64,000 nt of DNA from Antitrichia curtipendula (lineage: Eukaryota > Streptophyta > Bryopsida > Hypnales > Leucodontaceae). The stretch is taken from NCBI GenBank assembly GCA_951230915.1, contig OX579635.1:31806001-31870000 (forward strand), in the 5' to 3' direction. Shown piece by piece: positions 1 through 10,320 of this stretch; the stretch's first letter is position 1; each line of letters starts with the position of its first letter. Under the pieces are notes generated by a model. The model did no database searches. It saw nothing but the letters and a program-made list of their open reading frames with translations, and was not told the origin of the DNA. The position numbers and the translations under genes were made by a program.

Positions 1-805
1 GACATGTAAGTTGACTAATTTGAATGTTGTAAATTGCAAATATGATTCTACTATATTTTGACTGATAATGATAAAAAAATTAAAACTCACTGTTTGAAAT
101 AGACTTGTGTGTGGAGACTCTCAAAATTTTGTACAATTAAAAATTTTGAATCTCTAGAATTTGCAATGTGAAAGCAAAGTTGGAATTGCATCCCTACCCA
201 AATTGCCCGAATTGGTCAACATTCCAAACAACAAGGATAACAACATGCAATCTTTGTACTAAGAAGAAAATTTAATCAATGAAGTAAAACATACCATGAT
301 TATGGAGAATTTCGTTAAAATGGTGGTATTCCATATGCCATTTTCAGATTGCCCAGCTTGATCCGTGAAAGTGCCATCTAGGACAATTATAGATTTCAAA
401 AAATATTGGATTTACATAGATTTACGAAATATAGGATTGGTATAAATTTCAGATCGCACGATCTGAATTATTAAAGTGACATCTATGATAAGTGTAGATT
501 TAAAAATCTTAGAAATGTATAGATTTCAGACATTTAGAACAATTGTACATTTCAGACCGCTCGATTTGAACTATAAAAACTGCCAAAGTAGCGAAATTTC
601 ACTTTAGAAATTCACATAAATTACAATTTTTATCAAAAAAATTATAATTCCACTTGGGTTTGACTCTTGAAACAAAAGCACACCTCTGAAAAATATGTGT
701 CTTTCCTAGAGATGGCCCCAATATAGTTAGATTGCGAATCAGGGTGGTAATGGGTAGTTCTACCTTAGTTATAGAAACAAAAGCGTGTCATGTGGGTGTA
801 CAAAG
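1..805. other. AT-rich spacer, no gene seen
   Basis: Strongly AT-rich, with stops in all frames and no exon-like segment. Around 750-765 is a short stretch resembling the GGTAGAACCACCC-type end of the dispersed repeat seen near 8.4, 39.1 and 63.6 kb, so some of this may be eroded transposon sequence. Confidence 0.6.
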
Positions 806-1092
806 TAAGGTAACTACACCTAAAATCACGCAACTAAGCAACTAAGCATGGTTCCCATTATTATATTGGAATTTTTTTTGTAGGATCATGTTGGTAGTGA
901 AAAGGAGATTTTAGATTCTCTTAGAATGCATTTTTTGGACATCGTATGAATAAACTATGAATTTTCAAAGTGCTAAATATAGGATTTTCTAAAAGCAATT
1001 ATAGACTCTCATGAACAGTGGGAGTACATTTTAGGCAAGAATCTCTACTGTGTGATTTTCGCTAGCGTGCCATTTTAGGTGTAGTTACCTTA
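806..1092. mobile_element. 287-bp TA-flanked miniature inverted-repeat element
   Basis: Perfect inverted ends: positions 806-826 begin TAAGGTAACTACACC and positions 1072-1092 are their exact reverse complement over 21 bases. If the outer TA is the target duplication, the element has AGGTAACTACACC ends as in Tc1/mariner-type miniature elements. There is no coding capacity. Related but more decayed sequence appears at about 15080-15280 (ggtaacgacacctaaaat start) and around 36640-36840. Superfamily assignment is inferred from the TA flank only. Confidence 0.75.
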
Positions 1093-1269
1093 CACGATGT
1101 TGTGTAGCAAAGAAATGGAAGACAATGTTCTTCTAATTGAGTGCCCTTGTGTGAAAAAAAACAGAAGAAATTGAATAGCGAAATTGTATCAAAAGAAATG
1201 AGTGGCAAAACAATGTAACTTATGTATGAGAGACTCAAGCTATTGTATGGCAAAGTAATCAAGGTTAAT

Positions 1270-1834
1270 TTAGGGTTGCTTTACACCTAGAGGCCGGGTG
1301 AATTTCCCTTTGAGGTTGATTGCACAAAATTTCAACCCCTTTTGGGCTAAAGGCCATCCTTAACTACCTGGAATTAGAATAGGATTATAACAAGGGCCAA
1401 TTCTCCCATATGTAGAGGCCTTAGGCCAAGAAGCTAAGTCAATTCAATAATACCTAGGGAAACAAAAAGGGCTTGATATTTTTAGGGCCGCTTTACATCT
1501 AGAAGCCATGCCAATTTTCCTTGAGACCAATTGTACAAAATCCAACGGATCTAATTTGTTGAAAAATATAATATTTTATGAATTTAAAAAAAAAATTGGA
1601 ATTTGACATTGACCTTGAGGCAAAGAATTGGCCTCTAATTTTTGGTGCACCCAATTCAACGAGATTGTTCCATATTAGATCATGTCTTTTTTGAATAAAA
1701 AATTCAATTCACCAAATTGTCATGGCCTCTTGGTGTAAAGGAGTTGGGACCGATTTCGGTGCTTTATCTAATCATATGTGAGGATTTTTGGCCTTCACTT
1801 AGCAAATTGGCCTCTAGGTGCAAAGTGGCCCTTA
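1270..1834. mobile_element. Nested or tandem miniature elements with CACCTAGAGGCC ends
   Basis: The outer left end (about 1270-1295, GCTTTACACCTAGAGGCC) is inverted at about 1810-1833 (GGCCTCTAGGTGCAAAGTGG). A second, less exact pair lies inside, at about 1482-1505 (GCTTTACATCTAGAAGCC) and 1725-1744 (GGCCTCTTGGTGTAAAGG). The simplest reading is one element inserted in, or duplicated within, another of the same family. There is no protein-coding potential. The outer right end lies only about 12 bases from the piggyBac element. Confidence 0.55.
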
Positions 1835-1846
1835 ATGGATTATTAA

Positions 1847-3429
1847 CCCTTTAGGGCCGACAGCGCCCCGCAAGAAAACGGACAAATTCGGAGCCATGAC
1901 TGAAATTTCGGTAAAAGCTCGGTGATGACTACAATAGCAAGAAATCTGTCCGCATCGATGGACTGTAGGCTTTGGCATCTTAGTGACTCCTGTTTTAGCG
2001 CCGATTGAGAGTGCATGAATAAAAAGATTATAACAGATTAAGTTGAGGTCAGTATGAATTCGAGACAATGTCTTGCCGGGTATACGGTGATCCGGGGTCG
2101 AATTTGGCCTAGATGCACAACTCGGATTCCACTTTCACCAACTACAGAATTGTGGCTAACCATCACACAATCCTGTGGAATTTTGTTGCATGTTACTACG
2201 TGTCCAATTGAGCATTTGCGGTGTCGTGAAGTGTGGTCTAGTTCACAGGTACATCAATTGAGGAAAACATTGTACGGAGATCTATGTAAGCAACGAGACA
2301 GCCAAAGTGCAATCCCAACGGTTCATGACTGTGAATCAACTCGCACACTAGGGTGGTGTTGTGCCGTACCAACTTCAGAGCTTCAATCGACGCCGATGCG
2401 GGAAATTACGGTAACACTTCCATTGTATATGTCCGGTCCTACGATTTAGCCACGCATGCCATCTTTCACCCTTGAGACCTTACACACGTCGGATTCTTTA
2501 CGAGCTGAATCAGGTACCATGCACTACAACGCCATTCCCATGTTATTGGGCAATGGGATCGCGTACAAGATAACGGATGAGAAACTGAAGGGAGCGTGCA
2601 CATGTACAATGTGCCAAGGCCATGTGAGCCTAACAGAGCTGCCATGTAATGAACATAAATGCTAAGTCTCGAGATCGTGGCAATGGAAGCGGTTAGGCAC
2701 AAAGCACTAATAGGAACCTCCTTCATGCTAAGTCAGGGTACCATATACAACCACAAGCTTCACAACTCATAAGAAAGGACTGTTGCGACGCTTATGGGAT
2801 GTTCCCACTTGGCTTTACAAAAGAGCGTCATTTCAAGTGTAAGAGCGCATCAAAATGTAAGTACAAATGAGGTCCAAAACAGAGTCACAAAATTCGGAAA
2901 GCAAAATTTGGTCTATATTGTTCACAACGAATGTGACGATTAAAATTAGACACGATTGGCTTTTCTTCAGGGCTCGAAGAAGGACGCTGGGGCTTCAATT
3001 CAGGGACTGCTCTGTCTGAAAGGGAGTAGAGCATGTTGCCGTGCCAAGCTTGCTCTGTGGAAGTAAACCCAACCACTTGTCAAAGGAAAAAATTATCAAA
3101 AAGAGCAACAAGAAGCCAATGTCACTCAATACGGCAATCATCGCCTTTATGTACGATGAAAATCAAAGCATTCATGAACAAAGGCAGCATGAAACTCAAA
3201 ACACTAAAGGACCGGACATGGATTCCACATATGTCATTCAATAATATAAAGCAGTAATGAAGCACAAGATATACAAAGCAGAAGTAGAGCTGGATATGTA
3301 CAAGTAGAACAAAAATCAACCTAAACTAAAACAAGAAACTTGGGACCTACCTCCATGCACTGATTTGGAGGCTGAACCCCGGGAGTTTAGGAAACTGCAT
3401 CCACTCTGCACATACCACTCAAAGCAACA
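1847..3429. other. piggyBac 3' non-coding arm
   Basis: About 1.6 kb between the left end and the transposase stop codon. Open frames of 60-131 codons occur on both strands, but none shows recognisable family features or a plausible exon structure. It is probably the 3' UTR and cis-acting terminal region of the element. Confidence 0.5.
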
Positions 3430-5649
3430 TCAATGCGTATTATGGTAGAGAATCCAACAAGCACCAGGATGTAAGCGGGCTCCTCCATGACGAAGGCAAA
3501 CATATTCAGCACGGCGGCTACACTCGGCACACTTCAAGCGCCCTGAAGCACGCATGGGTAGGTGAGGTTGCCGTCGATGAATTCGAGTTGGTGGGGGGGG
3601 TTGGCACTCAATTGCTGAGTCCAAAAGGGTTGTTGCAACGTCAACTTGAAAGTCTTTGTGACTCACTGGGGACCTATTTTGGAGTCGACAGCAATGCTTG
3701 TACAGCAAATATGAATTCGTAAGTGAGGTGTCCAAGCCAAAAAAAAACAAGCGATGCCACCATTTCTTTGTTGGAATCCCTGTTGAATAAGAACCTCGCA
3801 GTTGATCCTGTACGTCAACTCCATGCATGTTCTTGGAATATGCCAACTGGTGAGGGGAGCACTGCAGGGTGCATTCTTCTCCAAGTGAAATATGTCTTGT
3901 GACTGTACAGTTCTTCTCATACGGGTCCACGGCTGTTGATAGAAAAAGGACGCCTTTGCAGTCACTCCAGTAGACTGCAGACATGAGTTGGTCACGATGC
4001 ATCCGGATGTGGAGCGTTCCACGTAATTCTTTGTCGCCCATCCTCAAGGAATTTGGAAATCCCTTGCGGTTTCCAAGAGCGGTACCAATGGTATATATCC
4101 CTCGCTTGTATAGTGTCTCAAATAAAGCTGGAGACGTAAAGTAGTTGTCACAAGCAACCCAATAAAACTGCCAGTCGAGTCTTCTTGTCAATCGAGAAAC
4201 AACACCGTATCCAGAACCCAGGCTCACTTCCCCCAACTCAGGGGGCTCTTCTCCACTAGCACCCACATATACTTCAAGTCTAAGAACATACTTGGTATCA
4301 GAGCAACATAGTACCCATAATTTCAACCCATGTTTAATTGGCTTAGCAAGCATATATTGTTTGAACCCACAGTAACGCCCATTGTATGCGACCATCGATT
4401 CATCAACACAGACGTATTGGCCTGGATTCAAATGCCTTCGAAAATTATCGCCCAAGGTCTCCAGAAGCCATCGTATCTTCCCTATCGGATCAAACCTTGG
4501 ATCTTTCTTGTCACTAATGTATGTCGCATTGCTGGTGAGATGTAGGCACCGTAGTATGTGCTCAAATCTGTCCCGCGTCATGGCCAATGAAATCTCCTTA
4601 CAATGTAATGGTGATGACTTCATTTTCCAATAGTCTCTTATTTCTGGTTGGGCCTTGACGCCCATGAGACAACAAATGCCAATAAACCTGCAATGTTCTG
4701 TCCCAGTGATAGGTCGACCTCCGCCTGGTCTACCCTTCTGGCAGCTCGTCTTAGGGTCCACCCACCGTGCATATGCGTTGCTCTCTACCAATATTTTTGA
4801 CCATACAGCATCAGTCCATAGCAATTCAAAGAAATTGCATGGCCGCAATATACCAACTGGGATGTTCTTCGGTCTTGGTGCTGGTCCAATAAAGTCTTGG
4901 CGTGGTTTCATCTTCCAGGATTTGCAGTGCCATTGGCGCTCACCATATTTTTGCTCAAATGCCTCGACTTCTGGCATGGGTCCAATTGCAGAGATTCCCA
5001 AAGCAGCCAATTCGTCCAACTCTTCATCTAACTCTCGTTCCGATTCCGATGTCCCATTCTTTGACACAGACCCCTCGTCATGATGATCTGACCCAGACCC
5101 GTCGTCACCATTGCTCCCTCCACTCCATGGCGAATCGTCATCAAGATCAGCTGGGTGTAAGGGTTCAAGTATGCTGGGGGGAATCCGATTAGCAACATGT
5201 TCCCTCCCTCGACCGCTTGCTCGTCCTCTACGACCTCGTCCCCCTGCGACTTCTTGGTATTCTGATTCAAGTCCATCAACATTGCCTTCCGTAACTTGTT
5301 CAATTGTTTGTTGGTCGGACTGTTGGGTCATTGCAGGGGCACCCTCACGATCACGACCCCTTCCTCGACCTCTTCGACCCCGTCCTCGACCCCGTCCCCG
5401 AGCGTTGTCCGACCCTTGATTCGGCAAATTCTCTAGAACTCGATGAACCCATGCCAGGAGTTCTTCCGCTGGTGCCAATGGGAGCACCGCGTCACAGTCG
5501 ATGGCGTCAATGATTTGCACTCCAAAGTAGTCTCCGAAATTGATCGCATATTGTTTTATTACTTGCAGTGCATCTCTCACAATGTGAACGACTACCCCAA
5601 CCGCCTGAGGACATGGAACTGGCAAGCATTCACACCCCACTCCATACAA
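3430..5649 (-). CDS. piggyBac transposase (PGBD4-like), intact
   Basis: A 739-residue uninterrupted frame encoding a DDE/D-type transposase that would cut and paste its own element at TTAA. Residues about 1-85 are unassigned. Residues 84-150 are Arg/Gly-rich (RGRGRGRGRRGRGRGR at 85-99), probably nuclear or nucleic-acid binding, followed by an acidic Ser/Asp/Glu stretch to about 215. The catalytic core spans about 235-660. Its expected aspartates are visible: D416 in VDESMVAYNGR, D501 in ACDNYFTS, and D612 with D615 in MHGVDVQDQL. Spacings of 85 and 111 residues are close to those of insect piggyBac (78 and 101). The C-terminus (705-739) has CAEC, a further Cys at 718, a Cys at 731 and a late His, as in the family's cysteine-rich DNA-binding domain. 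No frameshift or stop is seen, so the gene is potentially active. The true start could be a later Met. Confidence 0.93.
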   Translation of the reverse strand: MYGVGCECLPVPCPQAVGVVVHIVRDALQVIKQYAINFGDYFGVQIIDAIDCDAVLPLAPAEELLAWVHRVLENLPNQGSDNARGRGRGRGRRGRGRGRDREGAPAMTQQSDQQTIEQVTEGNVDGLESEYQEVAGGRGRRGRASGRGREHVANRIPPSILEPLHPADLDDDSPWSGGSNGDDGSGSDHHDEGSVSKNGTSESERELDEELDELAALGISAIGPMPEVEAFEQKYGERQWHCKSWKMKPRQDFIGPAPRPKNIPVGILRPCNFFELLWTDAVWSKILVESNAYARWVDPKTSCQKGRPGGGRPITGTEHCRFIGICCLMGVKAQPEIRDYWKMKSSPLHCKEISLAMTRDRFEHILRCLHLTSNATYISDKKDPRFDPIGKIRWLLETLGDNFRRHLNPGQYVCVDESMVAYNGRYCGFKQYMLAKPIKHGLKLWVLCCSDTKYVLRLEVYVGASGEEPPELGEVSLGSGYGVVSRLTRRLDWQFYWVACDNYFTSPALFETLYKRGIYTIGTALGNRKGFPNSLRMGDKELRGTLHIRMHRDQLMSAVYWSDCKGVLFLSTAVDPYEKNCTVTRHISLGEECTLQCSPHQLAYSKNMHGVDVQDQLRGSYSTGIPTKKWWHRLFFFGLDTSLTNSYLLYKHCCRLQNRSPVSHKDFQVDVATTLLDSAIECQPPPPTRIHRRQPHLPMRASGRLKCAECSRRAEYVCLRHGGARLHPGACWILYHNTH

Positions 5650-5710
5650 TTTAATTTCACTCTAACCCGAGAGCTAACCAAGATTTCACCTGTAATTGTG
5701 ACTGCCGGAT

Positions 5711-7094
5711 TCACGTCCGGCGGTTCCACCTGTCTGCTGACTTCGGCGTCGCCACTGCAGGCATCAGAGTGTCGACTGAGCAAACAGGATCCTCGGCTAC
5801 ATGTGCAGCAGCTTGGGGATTTGGACGGGCGTATTCTTCCGATCGATTCAGCTCCTGCACACAATACCGGTTCAGCAAGGGTCCGTTGTTGGAGCAGTCC
5901 CCGAGTGAAGTGAAAATACCATTTAAATATGCCAGAGGGTCCCCGACTACACGTGGAGGTCTTGGAGGCGGAAGAACGCTTGTCCCTGCCTGTCCCACAT
6001 TGACAGATCATAGGTCTGGGGCAATCACAAAGCCACTCCCCTCCGCCTCTGCACTAAAAGTCGGTGTTGGCCTAAACGCTGCCACTCGATGAGCCTGATT
6101 CACAATTGCTTGAGTGGCATTGCTTCTACTTCTTGTACACGAACGAAGATGTGATTGTGTCTCTCCTTCCACTGATAAATCTTCCCTTGAATTGGACAAT
6201 CCTTCTTCCAATTGCGAAGAAGTGGTGTAGAACCTGTGAGGTTGATCCTGATCATTTGGGGTTGGATCGTCTTGCGGAGGGCGATCCTGATCATGCGAGG
6301 GTGGATCATCTTGCGGCTCCTCTTCGCATTGCACGTCACCGTTCGTTCCTCTAGTGGACGCATCTGCCATTGCAATTTTACTCTGATTTTGTTCCTGCAA
6401 TGGCCTAGCACCGTGCATGCACCTCTTCTTACGTCCCCGCCCAGCTGGCGGACTCGACCCCAGCAATTCACAAATGGAACATTGGGCTCGCGCAGCAACT
6501 GCTCGTGCACTTGGAGGCCTTGACGTCCCGCTCCCCCCAGCAATCGAAATTCCATTATGCCTCTTTCCTTGCAAAGATGCAGCTTGGAGTGGGGTGTATA
6601 TCACTTCGCCAACATTCGACTTGCGCAGCAGCAGATTGTCGCTCCTCGCATCTTCATCCGGATTCGGGGTAGATGGCATTTCGGAGCTCATAATTGAGCC
6701 AATCAGGGAAACCTCCAATGGACCCTGTTTCTCGCCTTGCAGTCCACCCCAGAATCCTTGCCAAATTCCTCCGAAAAATGTAACGAAGAGCGGAGGCACT
6801 AACAACACCTTCAGATGTGTGAAGAGTACAACCTTCAAGGAGCGGAAGCGATAGTAAATAGGACCTCTCAAGCAACCCCTCCACACAATCCTGCTCTTCT
6901 GCAACAATACCCAATTGACCCATCCATGCACGTAACTCCAGGACAATGTGTTGAAGATTGTGCGGTGCTCTTGGTGGTAGTGGCCAGTCTGCCGCTTTGA
7001 AGGGCCGATGCTGTTTAGTTTGGCGACCACGTCGTGGCCTCTTCCCCCGCGACGCCGTGCCATCATCGCCTCCAGTGTCCGTCCCATTGTTCAT
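5711..7094 (-). pseudogene. Decayed second reading frame of the piggyBac element
   Basis: Three coding-like segments lie upstream of the transposase on the same strand. The first (7094 to about 6655, 146 codons) starts with a basic stretch (RGKRPRRGRQTK). It is continued in another frame by codons from about 6690 to 6011, which include a Cys-containing stretch (CSICELLGSSPPAGRGRKKR) and an Asp/Gln/Pro-rich repeat. After one in-frame TGA (6010-6008) the same frame runs on for about 98 codons to 5711. The pattern suggests one protein of about 480 residues broken by a frameshift and a stop; unrecognised introns are the alternative. I do not recognise the product. It could be an accessory element protein or a captured host fragment. 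Confidence 0.5.
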
Positions 7095-7838
7095 ACTAAA
7101 AAATTGCCACTACCTCCTTCGAGTGCAACTGGAAATCGAGGAAAACAACTCCCACTCGCCAACTTCGTTTTCTTCCTCCTTCTCCACCACAAGAAATGAT
7201 TCCAGCGCCTCCCCCCCCTCTCTTCCATCCACGCTTCGCCACACAATACGGCCGCATAGTCCATTTGTGGGAGCGGTCACACTCAATTCAGACAGCACTT
7301 GCAGGCATCTTTGTAAACACAAAGCAGCAATCACTCTCACAGTGCACGGCAACTTGAAAATTGCTCCAAAGACAGTAGCAAATGCACTCTTGCGCTTAGG
7401 ATGCTCCCACGCCCATCCTCAAACATTCCTGTTGGCGCCAAAAGAATACGCAAACGGACCATCGCCTAGTGGATGAATGACTTCAGATACTGATGAATTT
7501 GGCCGCGGTAGCACTGCCAGGTTGTCCTACAGTTTCATTAGAACTATTTGTTCCCTTACGATTCTCAGTGCATACTTTGCGCGGCAATGGCACCACATGT
7601 CTTGGACCCCTTCCCTCTTTTACTGTGCGTATACAGTTCTTTATGACCTTGACTCACTTACATTGCGTTCATATAGGTCAATAAGTCTTCAAAGTCAGAG
7701 CCCATAGGCTCATTGGACGGACAAAACCCATGCCCTCCTATTTCATTCAGGAACTGTATCCAGACTTGCTACGCAATTTTTATTATTTCCCAAATTCACT
7801 TAAAATCGACCAAATTCGGCAGGTTCGGCCCTAACGGG
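7095..7838. other. piggyBac 5' arm, probable promoter region
   Basis: About 740 bp between the first ATG of the element's minus-strand frames and the right end. It contains a C/T-rich tract near 7190-7240. No reading frame is supported. By position it should carry the element's promoter and right terminal binding sites. Confidence 0.4.
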
Positions 7839-7842
7839 TTAA

Positions 7843-8372
7843 GCTTATTGCCATACAACTCATCATTGCTTGAGGTCACATCAATCACATCCACTATCAC
7901 TTAACTCTAGAACACTTGAGCCTATAATTGTGCTATTTTATATTACAACTTTGATAAATTGTATGCTAGATTTTGTCATGAAATAATAGTGTAAAAATAT
8001 TTTATTTTATTTTCAAAGATGAAATCTCATTTTTTTAGTGAGTCATCTAAATTCCAAAAAATTTCATGATAAATTGAAATTATTGTGATTTTTTGATGGA
8101 AAAGTGAAAAAAATTCATATCAAATACAAAATATGCTCAAAAATTCTGAAAATTTCAAGGCATGTATATATTCTTATAAGCTAAATATCCGTATTCATCT
8201 GTTATTAATAAACCAATAGATAGTGGTTATAGGCCACATGTTCAAATTGTAATAAAATATCCAATTTCAAGAATTTTCAAATTGGAGGGAAAAATAGATA
8301 TGATAAGCATCATTGGATTTGAAAAAGATAAATTATGTGGCTAAATTTCAGATGAAGAGCAAAGGCCTTGCA
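7843..8372. other. AT-rich spacer, nothing recognised
   Basis: Low-complexity AT-rich DNA between the piggyBac target duplication and the repeat starting near 8373. No exon, RNA gene or clear element was seen. Confidence 0.5.
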
Positions 8373-9333
8373 GTATGGTAGAACCACCCATAGTCAACTA
8401 CTTAACCCCTAAAGCCCCACTTGTCTCTTTGGGGGACAATTTGGGTCCGGGTAGGTTCCTATTGTCTCAACTTGAAGTGAAATCTTTTGAGACTTTTTGA
8501 GGTTGTGTAGCTTTGCAAGCGCTTCGTGGATATATAATTTTTGTTTCAATCGGATGCCGGATGAAAAAGTTATGGCACAATGAGCAAGAAATGGAAATTG
8601 GCAGGCAATCCAAAAAAAATTACAAAAAGTCAAAATAATTTTTTTCGAATTTTTTCCTAAAATATCATGTTTTTACCTATACGTGAAGCTTTGAATAATT
8701 CTATTTGGACTAGGGATGAGAAAGTTATGGACAATCTTAGTTTTTCGGGCAATTTAAGCATCTTCTTGAAAAAAACCTTTTTATTCAACTTTGAATGCTA
8801 ATATATATCTTCCAATCCGTATGGTGAAATTTGATGAAATTTTTATCACATGATCTCAGACAAATTAAGTACAATATCCTACAGTTAAATTCCAAAAAAA
8901 TCAAAAAAATTGGTTTCCTTGAGTGAATACAACAAAAGTGGTAGTTTTGAGTGGTTTTTGGCAAAAAACACCCTTGGGGCTTTAGGGGTTTAGCAATTCC
9001 GCATATGTTATAGAGCAGTAGGAAACAATGTGAATTTACAGCCCTGTAGGAAGATAGAAAATTAATGATGGACATTGCCAAATTTTCGTGATTTTTTTTT
9101 CTTAAATTGAATTTTCTATGAATTTTGGAAGCCAAAAGTTGGCCTCAATCCACACCCAACATGTAGAGTCTTCCAATTTTGACCATTCTATAACTACTTT
9201 CCCACTCACTGCTTCCTACATTCTTGCTCACTAAATCAGGACATGTGTCATGACTTTATAGTGCCAAGCTTGCAAAAGAGAAGAAATCACATTCCAAACT
9301 ATGGTTGGAATCTGTACCAACCTTGGTTGGAAA
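8373..9333 (+). repeat. Dispersed repeat, copy 1, interrupted by a TTAA element
   Basis: Sequence 8373-8405 plus 8989-9333 matches 63612-63950 almost base for base outside the insertion (ggtagaaccaccc, gcaattccgcatatgtt, gtgaatttacagcc and gccttcctact-type blocks). It also matches an inverted copy at 38719-39163. The family begins with GGTAGAACCACCC; copy 3 has a matching inverted end, suggesting a non-autonomous DNA transposon. It is non-coding. Confidence 0.75.
8406..8988 (+). mobile_element. TTAA-flanked piggyBac-type miniature element, copy A (583 bp)
   Basis: Preceded by TTAA (8402-8405) and followed by TTTA (8989-8992), a one-base-decayed TTAA. Ends are inverted: CCCCTAAAGCCCC left, GGGGCTTTAGGGG right, a perfect 13-base match. 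A near-identical inverted copy is at 22788-23369, and a longer relative at 54867-55801. It has no coding capacity. TTAA plus CCC-starting ends is the piggyBac signature, so mobilisation by a piggyBac transposase is inferred. The paralogous empty site at 63641-63644 confirms the boundaries. Confidence 0.9.
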
Positions 9334-9335
9334 TA

Positions 9336-9607
9336 AGGTAGGTACACCCAAATGTGCCACTGACCTTAAACCGCCATCTATACTATGTGTACATCTCCAA
9401 AATCAGTTATGTGCCTATGTGGAAGAAACGCTTTTAGAACCAAACTTTGTTCCTTAATAACTTTTGCATACAATATCCAAATGCTGTATTTTTTGGTGCG
9501 TTGGAACCTCCTTTCACTTGCCTACAAGAACATATGAAAATTTGACCAGTCTAACAATAGTAACTAGGCTCAGTAGCAAAAAGTGGCGGTTTTGGGTGTA
9601 CCCACCT
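9336..9607 (+). mobile_element. TA-flanked miniature element, GGTACACCC family, copy 1 (272 bp)
   Basis: TA (9334-9335) and TA (9608-9609) flank inverted ends AGGTAGGTACACCC and GGGTGTACCCACCT (one mismatch in 14). The interior contains cttttgcatacaatatcc and ttggaacctcctttca, shared with copies at 24073-24351, 44396-44882 (inverted) and, degenerate, 37807-38137. It is non-coding. The TA duplication suggests a Tc1/mariner-type transposase. Confidence 0.8.
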
Positions 9608-10320
9608 TAGCTGCACCCTAAAGGTTGGTTATTGATGGCCGGTTGGGTTAGTCAAACTACACTAGAAAGGCGAAATGGACGATGCGTGATGTTGTGGTTT
9701 GTTGTATTGAATTGATGATTTTAGATTGTCGTTGCAAGCTGCCATTTAGCGACCAATTAGGGTTCGTTTGGGGCACGGGTTGTGGCGGACTGCCATTCCA
9801 TTCCGTCCCAATGCGTGGTACTAGTTACGCGAAGCATGGTGGCGGGGAGGTTTTCGCCGAACGGTAGCGTCGGGGTTGATCTTCTGTTTTGGTGGAGCCT
9901 TCTAGTTTAGGGTTTGGAAGGCGATCTATGTTCTGGGGTTTTGTGAACTGAGATGGTGTGATTTCGAGTTGAATGATCCAGTGTGAGCTCATGTTTTGCA
10001 GCGATGCGTGATGTCGTTTGTTGTACTGTCTTGATGATTTTTCGATTTTCTTTGTTTTTCGAATTTTGGGAAGATTTTGCTACATCTGGCATGAGGTGGG
10101 AGTTTCTTGGTTGCGCTCTCACGTTTAGATTTCAAGTGATGCGCTAGTTTTCGGGTGTTGTTTTCATGTAGATGTCGATTGGAAGTTTTCCGTTTGAAGG
10201 CAATGCATGAGATTAACAGAATTGAGAGTAGGTCTAGAGGGTTTTCTGGTGTGTGAGATTGAAAGTTGAATTGCAATCAATTTGGACACGGTTTTGATTT
10301 TGGCTTTTCATTTTCCGCAG
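9608..10320. other. Spacer upstream of the gamma-CA exon, possible 5' region
   Basis: GC content rises here, as in promoters and 5' leaders elsewhere in the window. A stretch at about 9680-9730 (cgatgcgtgatgttgtggttt) recurs imperfectly at about 10001-10060, a local duplication. No convincing coding exon was found; a lost first exon of the gamma-CA gene would be expected about here. Confidence 0.4.

Larger units (their letters stand above)
1847..7838 (-). mobile_element. Full-length piggyBac transposon (5,992 bp)
   Basis: The element is flanked on both sides by TTAA (1843-1846 and 7839-7842), the hallmark target duplication of piggyBac. Its ends are inverted: left CCCTTTAGGGCCGA, right (reverse complement) CCCGTTAGGGCCGA, matching at 13 of 14 positions and beginning with the family's CCC. 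Both subterminal regions also carry a related motif near acaaattcgg/ccaaattcgg. Inside, on the minus strand, are an intact 739-codon transposase (3430-5649) and an upstream decayed reading frame (5711-7094). GC content is clearly higher than in the flanks. Autonomous piggyBac copies are uncommon in plants as far as I know. Confidence 0.93.

Noticed and set aside
4655..5513. Several 70-140-codon + strand frames
   Set aside because: Antisense shadows of the GC-rich transposase coding region.
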